A stretch of DNA of 64,000 bases from Cryptomeria japonica (Eukaryota > Streptophyta > Pinopsida > Cupressales > Cupressaceae). The stretch lies in contig NC_081412.1 in the NCBI RefSeq assembly GCF_030272615.1, forward strand, positions 104,708,796 through 104,772,795, in the 5' to 3' direction. Below the pieces are notes generated by a model. That model did not search any database. It was not told the origin of the DNA and saw nothing but the letters and a program-made list of their open reading frames with translations. The position numbers and the translations under genes were made by a program. This document shows positions 54,543 to 64,000 of this stretch, one piece after another; position 1 is the stretch's first letter; every line of letters begins with the position of its first letter.

Positions 54543-57500
54543 TACCTATATTATATAATAGGTATATTCTTAGGATGAAAACAATAAACAGTTATTTATA
54601 TGTATATAAATTTATTTGTATACTTAAAATTTATTTTTGAAGCACAACAAATTTAGATCTATTTTTTTTATATATATAAATTATCATAAATCAGTGAAAC
54701 ACTATTTTCTTTAAATTTAGTTCCTTTCATTAATTTCTTAGTTGCTAAAGGAAATAATTAAGCTAACTAAATACAGATTTTCTTTCTATAAAAATAAGAA
54801 ATTAACAACATTAGATGTACTTAGAACAACATCTTTAGAGTTTATTCATTTCCATTAAACCTGATTAACTATAGGATTTATTAGTGCTATAAATAAATAA
54901 CAAAGTTTGATAATTCTACAGCAACTATCCAAATGGCAGGTTTTACTGAAAGTTAACAGCGACTAAATAAACTACAATTTATTAATTTCAAACCTTAGAG
55001 ATGGCTATAAAATCTCTGATTTTATTTTTTGTAGATAATTAGATTAATAGGTGTTTAAATACTAAGTGTTGCATTTCCATGCAAAGATCTAAAATGTATT
55101 ATTTCCAGCCTATCACATGCAAGCATATCTAGTCCATTTCTTTTCTAATAAATCATTTTAAATGCATAAGGGAATAACAATTTATTTATTTTTGTTCTTT
55201 TCAAATTATCCTTTACACACAATTCCTTTTATTTCAAAACTTAGGAACCAAACCAAAAATAATTCTTTTCTTTTCTGCAATATAACCTAAATGACTATTA
55301 CAAATATTTAAATCTTATCTTCAAGATACTCTGTCACTTTACAAATAGGTCTCCCACTTCTATTACATGAGGAAAATGATAAATACATATCCAAACACTT
55401 TTCTGCAACAACTAATTCTAGCCACATCTACTTGTCCTAATATTTTCTTCTGACAACCTACAATTAAAATCAAAGAGACGACCATGGAGTGCTCACCTCC
55501 CAACCTAGGCTAACTAGTAGCCACCCCTGAGCTTGGAGAACCAAGCCCTAGACAGGTAACACACATGCAAACTCAAATAAACAAGGGAAAACAACCACAA
55601 TCACATTTCCAACCCAGGCTACACTACACCACACAATGTGATGTCTTTTCAAGGGTGGTAGTAGACCAAGTACCCTAAGGAGACTGCAAGTATGGTAAAA
55701 CATATAGCCACCTCATGGAAAACCAAAACATATAGCCACCTCATGGCAAACCAAATACATCAAGTGTAACAACCCCACATTCCTTATGCCCCCCAAGGCA
55801 TTCATGCCTTATTTCCCTCCTTATGACCCCCAATGCATAAACAAGCCATCCAGCAAGGGTCACATAGAATCCCCTGTGATCACTCTCATAACGAGAGCCT
55901 CTCACTCGAGGGTTGTCACTTCTACCACCCACAAGACCCTCCTCTTTCCCAAGAGTAGGAGGTCTTGATTACTCCCAAAACACATACATGGCATAAGCAT
56001 AAAATACCAAATAAATTTCCAAGAAATGCATGCACGAAAATAGGTCTTTTACACAAGCATTTCTTTCAAAACAACATGCAACAAGAAAATATTATAAGAA
56101 AAATAAAAAAACCAATCTTAAACAACACAAAGGTATGCTAGTTTTGTTGAGGATGAGCAGCCCAATTCCATAGTTCTTCTCTTTCTACTTTTAGCCAAAA
56201 TTCTCAATCCAAAATCTATCTTTTCCTTTACCAAATTCTTTTGTCTCCAAAAATGGAGAGTGGGTGATTACCCCCAAAATCTCTCTTCCTTGCTTAAGAA
56301 GACACTAGTGTGAGTTCTCTCAAGTTTCGAAAACTAAAAAGGAAAGTAAGGTAAAATGGGAAAGGGAACTCTAATTCGAAAGGGAAGGTTCACAACTTAG
56401 TTCAAGTCTTCAAACTTCAATTTTCGCACAACTTACAAAAGTCACTTTTTAGGGTGTCTAAAAGGTCACATGGGAGTAGAAACTTGCCTAAAATTACCCC
56501 TAACCCTTAGGTATACCTTATGGGCTTTAGGAAACCCTATTAAACTACCCCTAGGTGTCCATTTAACCCTTTTTAAACCCCTCTGAAGTTTATTTTCTGG
56601 TCATACCTATGTTTACCATCCCAAAGATTCTTTACCCAAGGCATTTATGAAATCACATCACATTAAATGAAAAAATTATAGTTAAAAAATTCCCTCCAAG
56701 AGACAAATTTAAAAACTCAAACATAAATCAACACATGTGTCAAGTGACACAAAGAAAATACTTTTACAAAATTGCACATGAAATCTTGTCTCTTGTTGGA
56801 TTTAAATAAATCAAATAAATAACATTTAACACACATGCATCATTTACTATTATGAATAAAATACAACACAAACGGGGTGTTGTCTCTCCAAATAAACAAA
56901 CCCTGGTTTTATGAACATACATAGGTCTAGGTTTGGTTCTCCATAATATTTTCATGGTCACATGGATATCCTTTTCCTGCGCCACTCCAATACACATTAG
57001 TAATTTTCCAATAACCTTGTATTATATTAAACACATGAATTAGACTACACATCAAACACTTCGCATACAATTTACATTTGAACAATTCAATATATCTCAT
57101 ATCCAAATAATTCCACATAAGCAATTATCATAATTCTCCTAATTTTGGTCCACACATAAAACATACATCTTAATTCTATCCTCATAATAAAGTCCTGCAA
57201 ATCCAATAATGACATACATCATCTCCAATTTATCCTATTCTAGAATCATATAGAGTTCTATATCATAAAGCATATAAATGAAGCATCAACATTCATCAAT
57301 GTTATCCAATCATGGAATCATATAAGTTCTACATCCAGACATAGCTGACATACATTAAATCAAGATCATCCAATCAATGGATCTTTTAGGATTTCAAATT
57401 CATAACACCTCAAAATGTACACCACAAGGTGCAATAACTCTATAACTTGGTTCAATTACTTTTCTCACCAATATATCCGTCTAACACAATCCATTCTATT

Positions 57501-57578
57501 GAATTATAAAACATTTATTAATAGGGTCAAACATGGTCAACTAAGTAAATCAAAGCTTGGTCTAGGGAAGGCCTTACA

Positions 57579-58315
57579 ACACTGCACCTAGGAAATTGTG
57601 TTTTGATTTCCTTAGGCCGACATAAGATTTGAATGTCTATTTAAGACATCTTAGTAAAACATTTGAAACACATAGAGAATGATGTTGTGTGAATACTGAT
57701 ATGCATCTATAGTGAAAGCTTTTATTGAAGAGTGATAAGTGTGAAGATGAAGAGCAGTGTTGAATGTACTTAGAAGGATTTGATCAGGCAAATATTGTGC
57801 TACTCAGAATAGATCAAGCCATTCTTGTTGTTTTCTAATCATTACAATAGAATCAAATCCCCTAACCAGGTAAGCTCTAACAAGCTTCATTGTACAAATC
57901 CTCTAACAAGGTGATCCATTAGTTTGGATTCTCAAATTGTACAATGAGGTTATTCCTAACAAGGTAGTACTCTTAACAGGGTATAAGATTCTAATCAATC
58001 TTTGGGATATCTAACAAGATTTGCTCCTAGCAAAGCACTTTGTAGACCTTAACTGGTCAGTTATCTATTACTATAGATAGTTAACTTGTGAGTTCCATCA
58101 TACCATGGTTTTTACCTATTTTGGGTTTTCCACATATAAACACTTGTGTTATGGTGGATGCTTTAATATTTGTGGATGTTGTTATATCATTTTGGATAGT
58201 ATATATTTTGTTTAAATGCTTGGTTAAGTTCATCTACCAATTTGTGTTTGAAGTAGTGTTTTATTTGGTATCACTGATTCACCCCCCCCCCTCTCAGTGC
58301 TTTTCAAGTCCATCA
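57579..58315 (+). repeat. 3' LTR of element C, piece 2
   Basis: After the ACACT copy it continues GCACCTAGGAAATTGTG and follows 40185-40911 to CAAGTCCATCA. Confidence 0.92.
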
Positions 58316-58542
58316 ATAGACTCCATAAGTATTGCTCCCTGAGGTTTTTCCCATCTTGGGTTTTCCTCGTATATGCTAGTGTTATGTGATGTCCCTTGTG
58401 TGATTGTATTTGTGTTGATTTCTTCACTAACCGGTCAGTCTACATTCAGGTAGATCTATGCTCACATAGGATTAGTAAAAGAAAAGATCTGAGAACCACT
58501 GATTCACCCCCTCCCCCTCTTAGTGGTGCATTGTGTCTAACA
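58316..58542 (+). repeat. 5' LTR of element E, piece 3
   Basis: Begins with the ATAGA duplication of C. Ends GTGTCTAACA after TGATTCACCCCCTCCCCC. Its counterpart in the 3' LTR lies outside the window. Confidence 0.8.
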
Positions 58543-58556
58543 ATTGGTATCAGAGT
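58543..58556 (+). promoter_or_regulatory. primer binding site of element E
   Basis: ATTGGTATCAGAGT, initiator-Met type. Confidence 0.87.
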
Positions 58557-58615
58557 GTAGTTTCCCAATAAGAAGAGATTTCTCCAACTTGGGTAGATTA
58601 GGACTTAAGGACACA

Positions 58616-60454
58616 ATGGTTGGTTTAGTGTCAATCTCTACTCCTGTATTTGATGGTTCAATTTTTTTTATTTAGAGTTGTAGAATGGAAGCTTTTTTAT
58701 CCTCTTTAGGGTTTGATGTATGAATGTCAGTATTTGATGGTCTCCCTAGAAAGATCTGTCTTCCTACTAGATTTGTAGAAGAAAGAAGAAAGAAGTGCAA
58801 TGAAGAGGCCATGAAGGCAATATTCAGTGGACTCATAGGTGATTTCTCTTCACAGGTGGATAGGTGTAAAAAAACAAAGAGATTATGGGAAAGATTTAAG
58901 CTCTATGGAAATGAACCCTCAACTGTAGAACTAGAAATTGAAGGAAATATGAGAAATACATCTCATATTTATCTAGATGATGAAAATAGATCTGCTAGCA
59001 GCCGTAGCAGTGATGAAGAAGGATCTCACCTCTTCGTGGCCCAAGAATCTGAAAGTGGCTGGGAAAATAGTTCCCCTCAACAAGATGTGTTGAGAAGTGA
59101 TGATGATGAAGAGGAATACATGGCAAATAGATCTAGCCATCAGGATCCTTTTGATAATGAAGAAGACACAGAAGTTGACCTTGAAGGAGAGCTTGTAAAT
59201 GCACTTGAAGAACTCAATAGTGTTAGAAGGGAATACAAGCTATTCAAGAATGTTGTCATAGTATAGTAGAACCGGCTATCAAAATGCCTTGAGGAATCTG
59301 AGAAAAGCCTCTTAGAGTTGATGTCTCAAGAAGGAGACACCAAAGAGTGTTGGTGTGAAGATCTAGCATCTAGGCTAGAAGTGAAGAATGAAGAAAATCA
59401 ACAGCTGCTTGGAGAAATAAATTTTCTTTGAAATATTCTTGAAGAGTGTCAAAATGAGCTCAAGGTAAGAAAAAAAAGGCCAAACCTTCTCACTAAGAAA
59501 TGCTCCCCAGAAGAATATTGATCTAGATACAGCTGGTGAGGACTTGCAGACAAGAAAGAAGACTGGTGTTGCAAGAAGAAGGAACACTGAATATCCCAAA
59601 GGAAAGGGGAAGATGGGAGTAGAAAGCTTCACTAGAAGCAAGGAGATGAGGAAGTAGCAAAGAAGACCTCCCATTAGTAGAGGACAAACAAATTCTATCA
59701 CCCACATGGGAAAGCAAATGTGGGAGAAGAAGAGACCAGATGAAAGAGCTACACAGAATGGACAACCAAGGATCCATTCTCAAAGAAGAAGAAATGGAGA
59801 TGCAAAACTGGTAAGATCTCTCATGCATGGAAAAATAAATTTGTAAGTCATATGCCATCATTTACTGGTTACCGTTTTACATGTAATGGCTATGGCCATA
59901 GGGTAGAAGAATGTAGAAAGAGGTCTAGAAGGAATAATCTAGGATCTCATAGACAACATGTATATGAGCAAAATGGATCCAGGAATTGATACATGCACGC
60001 AAATGTTATTTGTCATAACTACAAAGGTTTTGGCCATAGAGAGTTTGAATGCAAGGAAAGGAACTTGCAGTCACACGGAGGTAGACAAAATGACTATTCT
60101 CTATAGAAAAGTGAAAACAGAGCATATGGAAGGTAGAGACCTGCATGGAACCAAAGGAGAATTTTCCCTGCAAAAGAAAGAGGTCCACCAGTTTTGGTTG
60201 CCAGTCACATCAACATGATCAGGAGAAGATGGTCAAACCGGTATGTCAAGAGATTTCCAAATCATGAAGTTGGGATGGATATTGTGTGCTACTATAGCAC
60301 TACTTCCAGTTGTGATGGGGAATCAAGAAATGGAAAGACCCATCAGCAGAAGAAGGAAAGACCTACTCCCAAGCCTGAAAATGGGAAAAAGGATGAGACC
60401 AAGCAGGCATGGAGGAAGAAGACCATAGACCAGCACTATGCATCCAAGGCATAG
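58616..60454 (+). pseudogene. gag of element E
   Basis: ATG at 58616 starts MVGLVSISTPVFDGS; then stops interrupt SCRMEAFLSSLGFDV, the typical copia gag start (a F/YDGxNFxxWxxRMEAFL pattern). The frame 58724-59266 continues EEAMKAIFSGLIGDFSSQVD, TKRLWERFKLYGNE (UBN2-type capsid segment) and an acidic Ser/Glu-rich C-terminal part. After frameshifts, knuckles appear: FTCNGYGHRVEEC near 59880 and ICHNYKGFGHREFEC near 60010, and a worn third near 60195. A Lys-rich tail ends at 60454. It has about eight disabling changes. It would bind and package element RNA. No protease follows. Confidence 0.8.
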
Positions 60455-61606
60455 GTGATATCTCCTAAGGTCTAAAGGAGATGCAGGATCCTAGGGGGAG
60501 TGGGACATTGAATTTATCATTCACCCCCTTAGCAAAGATGGCATCAGGGAAAAACATGTTGTTGTTAGTGCAAAGAGAAATGAGGAGAAGATAAGTATGT
60601 TTAGAATTTTTCTTGTCTACACATCTACAGATCAGTGATGGATCACTACTGCATGTGTCAATAAGTGGATGTTAAAAATTAGTACTTGATGTTAACCGAT
60701 ATGTGCAGGATGTTACCAACATTTATGTTAACAGGAACTTGCAGGTTATGTAAGACAATGAAGTTGGAAGTTCATTGCATTAGTTTTGATAGCATGGAAT
60801 GTGGAGTTTATGTCTCAGGTGGTATTGGAAAAGACTTGAATGACATTTGTTGACCCCGTAGTTATTCATGCAAGCATGCATGTTTTTGGGCTAACCGGTT
60901 TGACTCTTGGTATGATAATAACATTATCTAGCATTGTGTAGATCTAGGATCATGTCATAGGTTGTGGTTAATATAATGGAATTAAAATATCATCAGATGA
61001 TCACATATGCACAGCTAAACTGGTATATGGAGAAGATCGGAATACCGGTAGGGCATCTGACCAAAGATAAGAACCTGAGGTGTATGACTCACAAGGAGTT
61101 AAAGTGCTCATGATGCAGAGCTAGATTGCTTGAACTTGTATGGATATAGACTGCCAAACTATGGGAGATGGAAATTGCAAAAGAGTTGTAGGTTTAGCAG
61201 TAGATGAGTAGTATTCACTGATACATCAGCAATTGGTAGCAATCTTTCTTAAACTTGAGTTCAAATTGCTTTGGACTTGCATGCTCAATTGGTGTCAGCT
61301 AATGGTAAAGTTCCCCATCTCAAGTGTTGTGACTTGAGAAGATGTAACAATCGGTGACAAAGATAACAAGTGGTATCAACAGAAGTGTTACATCCAATGA
61401 AGACAAAGGGAGAGAAATAATTTTATCAGTAACTAGTAAACATAGGAAGGAATGATATCTTGACAACAACCTTTGTCATTGTTCTCAAAAGGGAGAAGGA
61501 TTTTGTAGTATACTGCATACTACATGTGAGTGAATCCATGGATCACAGTAAAGGGGGAAAAAGACTATGTAGTATGTCGGATACTACATGTGTTGACATC
61601 AATGCC
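60455..61606. other. non-coding internal region of element E
   Basis: 1.15 kb where pol would be expected. I find no pol motif in any frame. Contains the words CTAGGGGGAGTGGGAC (60494) and ACATGTGTTGACATCAATGCC before the polypurine tract. A tandem echo of TATACTGCATACTACATGTG / TGTCGGATACTACATGTG lies at 61507-61592. Confidence 0.6.
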
Positions 61607-61618
61607 AAAGGGGGAGAT
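61607..61618 (+). promoter_or_regulatory. polypurine tract of element E
   Basis: AAAGGGGGAGAT directly before the 3' LTR. Confidence 0.88.
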
Positions 61619-63540
61619 TGTTGGCATTATGTTGTCATTCATATCAACCGGTATGAGATGACCACCGGTAGTAGAGATGGACATGCAACATTGCTATGAA
61701 GGAGTACAAGATGTGATGTCTTTGATATCACCTTGTGTTGCAAAAAACTTGTAAACCAGGATGCCACGAACAAGTGGCCAGTGCAGTCATTAGTACACAA
61801 GTTAGTGCCTAACTTGTGTGATGAGATAGAGGAGTGTTTGAGTGGTTGTTTGTGATGAAGAGACAAAATATTACCTAAATCACATCAACACGGGAGGAGA
61901 ATAATGAACAGGCCACCGGTATAGTATGAGGCTATAAAACAACATGACTCTCACCAGATGAAGTTGCAATCAATATGAGAAGCAATGACTGATAGTGAAT
62001 GTGCTCACTTTAGATCACATGTGCTTGTTTGAAAAGATGTTGCACAAATAGGGAAGTCACATGAAGAGCATTGAAGGATACAAAAGGCAAGGTGTCACTC
62101 CACCTATAAGTGGATATTATCTCTTATTATGCACTATGTGCATAAGTGTGAAAAGGTAAAGGCAAGTACTTGAAGGCTCACATTGGATCCATCGGTGAAT
62201 CGAGGGAATGCCTTAAGTACATGAGATCAGGACTAACAAAGAAGGCATATTGAGATACTAGTTTAGAGGAAGTGAGAAGTGTTTGTCACCTTGACAAACT
62301 AGTAGAGGAATGAAAAAAATTGATTTGGGAAAAGGTAAGGCTAAGCAGATGCAGCCATAAATAGATTGACCTAATTAAAGATGGAGTTTTGTGAAGGTTT
62401 ACAACATGGTGTCATCAAGAGTGGTAATCGGTATGTAATTCCATCATAAATATGGACAAGGTGTAGATACTTAATGGGAATGTACATGCAATAGTTTGTC
62501 ATGTCTGAAGACCAGTTTGAGGGTTGCACCTGCAGATCAAGAAAGGTCATGACAAGAAGGACAACTAGTAGGGTGTCATATGCCATTATGGTTTTCTTAT
62601 CGGTAGATGGAACCAGTTGTTTGAATGTTCGGTGACTAGGCATGAACCAAAAAAATAGTGTGATGAGGTATCAAATAAAGATGGAATGTACATCGATGGA
62701 GTAGATGTAGAGTTGATCGACTGTGATAAAAGGTCCCACAAATCATGGGACATGTTGTAGATTGTTACAGGGGTTTGTGGCTCAAGGTCTGAAGGACAAC
62801 TGCAAGCCAGCTAAGGGAGATTGAGGAGATCAAGGCAATGAAGGAAACAACATGATGGATCTTGTGTATTTTGACCAAGAGATCTGTTGTTAGGATAAAA
62901 AGTAGATCACTAGATATGGAAGGTGTGATCCAAGATGTACGTAAATAGCAGAGTTGTGTAGATAGGCTGTCTAAAAGACCAAGTTAGATAAGATCTGATT
63001 GGATTTGGTTTTGCCTCAAGGGTAGTGAAGAAACCCTAACCACCTAATTTTGAAATGGTATTTTGGCAGGAAACCAATCTATAAAGATGAAGGCAAAAGA
63101 TATTGTAACGTGTTGTTGTAGTAGAAGAATATGGTGCTATTGCAAAGTGTGATACTTCTATAGGAAAGAGAAAATCAACTGAGTGCTTAATGAGCATCTG
63201 AGAAGTGAGTGAGATTGAGGGAGAACCTAGTTGAAGCATTCAACTAGTAAGAGAGAAGAGTCTGTAGTGTTCATATCGGCAGAGTAGCAGAAATAAAGGA
63301 GGTTGCAGAGAAGGAAGACAAAGAATTGGCAAAGTGTTATACTGATGGAGAGAAAAGAGTAAGGGGGAGATTTAATAGAGTAGAAGAAGAAGAAGATAAG
63401 TGTATCAGTAGATTTCAATAGTAGTCAAGCAGCAAGAGAGAGTAGAAAAAGAGTGATTCGGTGTAGCAAAGAAGGTATCTCATTGAAAGAGTAAGACATA
63501 TGATAAGGTTGCAAGATTCACTTGTAACAAGATAACTACT
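61619..63540 (+). repeat. 3' LTR of element E (interrupted)
   Basis: Matches 13475-15295, then 39377-39545 without a gap at the CACTA site. It stops at ...AAGATAACTACT (63540), where the 5' LTR continues TATGTATTTG but here TGTTACTACTTATC follows. Confidence 0.9.
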
Positions 63541-64000
63541 TGTTACTACTTATCAAGTTGCCATTAGTTTTTATATTCAAAGTCATACTATATACTCTAT
63601 TTGGTTAACACTACTGCACTACCGAATCATGTAGTCAGTATACACAAAGAAGTCGGTATGCACAGTCTAGTCTGTTACAGAGGAAAGCAATCACAAAACG
63701 CAGTGTACACCGAGCTATCTATCGAGTATCTTTTTATGTCTACCGAGTAGCAAAGATGACACACCGAGTTGATATACACTGAGTGAAACGTGTTACTAGA
63801 TACAATGAGCCTAGACATGCATATGAAAATGTGTTACAAGATCGAGGCACATCTAACCGTTATTACATTGGAAATTGTACTAAAAGATTGTGTATGATTT
63901 TGAGATCAATCTAACCAATGAAATATTTTGTATAGTTATTCATTTGAGGAATCTTGTTTGTAAGATCGAAACAATGAATTAGATCACCATCTTAAGAGAT
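63541..64000. mobile_element. Element F: LTR start, runs off the window
   Basis: Begins TGTTACTACTTATCAAGTTG exactly where E's 3' LTR breaks. The sequence is rich in ACCGAG/CGGTATGCAC words, as in copia LTRs of this window. Only 460 bp are visible, so neither orientation nor class can be shown; the left flank CTACT is the candidate target duplication. Confidence 0.5.

Larger units (their letters stand above)
53063..57578. mobile_element. Element D: 4.5-kb TG...CA unit, probable solo LTR
   Basis: Starts TGTCATGCCCAAACTTTTGG and ends GGCCTTACA, with a perfect ACACT duplication. No internal copy of either end, no primer binding site or polypurine tract, and no protein domain are visible, so it looks like one very long LTR left after recombination. 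Alternative: a non-coding retrotransposon whose LTRs I failed to pair. It contains AT-rich DNA, two microsatellites, a GC-rich island and a region at 55440-56000 with GTGTAACAACCCCACATTCC. Short frames within are unrecognised. Confidence 0.75.
39796..58315 (+). mobile_element. Element C: non-autonomous copia-like, two-ORF type
   Basis: LTRs at 39796-40911 and 52676-58315, the latter split by D. Primer binding site ATTGGTATCATAGCC at 40912; polypurine tract AAAGGGGGAGAT before 52676. Internal ORF1 is a coiled coil with zinc knuckles; ORF2 is a protein of unknown function. No protease, integrase, reverse transcriptase or RNase H is present. Element G is inserted in ORF2. Inserted in the E LTR 419 bp from the CACTA element. 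Confidence 0.88.
13475..64000 (+). mobile_element. Element E: long-LTR gag-only copia, carrier of the nest
   Basis: Outermost element of the right four-fifths of the window. Its 5' LTR starts TGTTGGAATTATGTTGTC at 13475 and is continued at 39377 and 58316. It ends CTAACA at 58542, followed by the primer binding site ATTGGTATCAGAG. Internal sequence 58543-61618 encodes only gag. The polypurine tract CAAAGGGGGAGAT ends at 61618 and the 3' LTR begins TGTTGGCATTATGTTGTC at 61619. Summed over its three pieces the 5' LTR is about 2.46 kb, very long for a copia element. The 3' end lies outside the window because the 3' LTR is itself interrupted at 63541. Without pol it must depend on another element's enzymes. 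Confidence 0.85.

Noticed and set aside
1-64000. tRNA, rRNA or CRISPR-type arrays
   Set aside because: None seen. The short G- or C-runs and GGTATCAGAG words belong to LTR ends and primer binding sites.

Overview
This is plant nuclear DNA that consists almost entirely of nested transposable elements. It holds no intact single-copy host gene. The host-derived pieces I recognise are exon-like fragments of two plant genes: a DRM-type de novo cytosine methyltransferase and a plastid-type alpha-glucan (starch) phosphorylase. These fragments, the Ty1/copia elements primed by initiator-Met tRNA (ATTGGTATCAGAG), and the deep stack of decayed long-LTR elements suggest a large seed-plant genome. A gymnosperm is my guess, and that part is inference.

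Layout. 1-5300: Ty3/gypsy gag-protease-G-patch remnant and a probable gypsy LTR. 5340-6157: broken copia gag on the minus strand, cut by copia element H (6158-10396, plus strand). 10397-13474: unclassified DNA that interrupts H's 3' LTR. 13475 to beyond 64000: element E, a copia-type element with very long LTRs and only gag. Its 5' LTR is split into three pieces (13475-15295, 39377-39795, 58316-58542) by two large insertions. Its 3' LTR (61619-63540) is cut by another element (F) that runs off the window.

Insertion 1 in the E LTR is a 24-kb CACTA (En/Spm-type) DNA transposon at 15296-39376. It starts CACTA, ends TAGTG, has imperfect terminal inverted repeats of about 31 bp, and is flanked by a perfect TGA target duplication. 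It carries the starch phosphorylase exon, copia A (17010-30258, TSD GAGCT), copia B nested inside A (19727-27479, TSD GTTTC), and three hairpins made from DRM methyltransferase sequence. The largest is a palindrome of about 2.45 kb (36595-39043) with two 1.2-kb arms around a 26-nt loop. Two smaller foldbacks of about 230 bp (32953-33184 and 35283-35514) centre on the SAM-binding motif I of the same gene. A transposon carrying inverted repeats of a gene for RNA-directed DNA methylation is the most interesting object here. Transcription through it would give double-stranded RNA matching the host silencing enzyme. Rice CACTA elements that encode miR820 against OsDRM2 are the known parallel, but this locus is built differently.

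Insertion 2 in the E LTR is element C (39796-58315, imperfect TSD). It is a non-autonomous copia-like element with a coiled-coil/CCHC ORF1 and a second ORF of unknown function in place of pol. C was invaded by its relative G (44748-51298, minus strand), which has the same two-ORF plan, and in its 3' LTR by D (53063-57578, TSD ACACT), a 4.5-kb TG...CA unit that looks like a solo LTR.

Relative order from the nesting: E before the CACTA element and C; CACTA before A before B; C before G and D. Nearly every coding region has stops or frameshifts. B and the ORFs of G are the best preserved.
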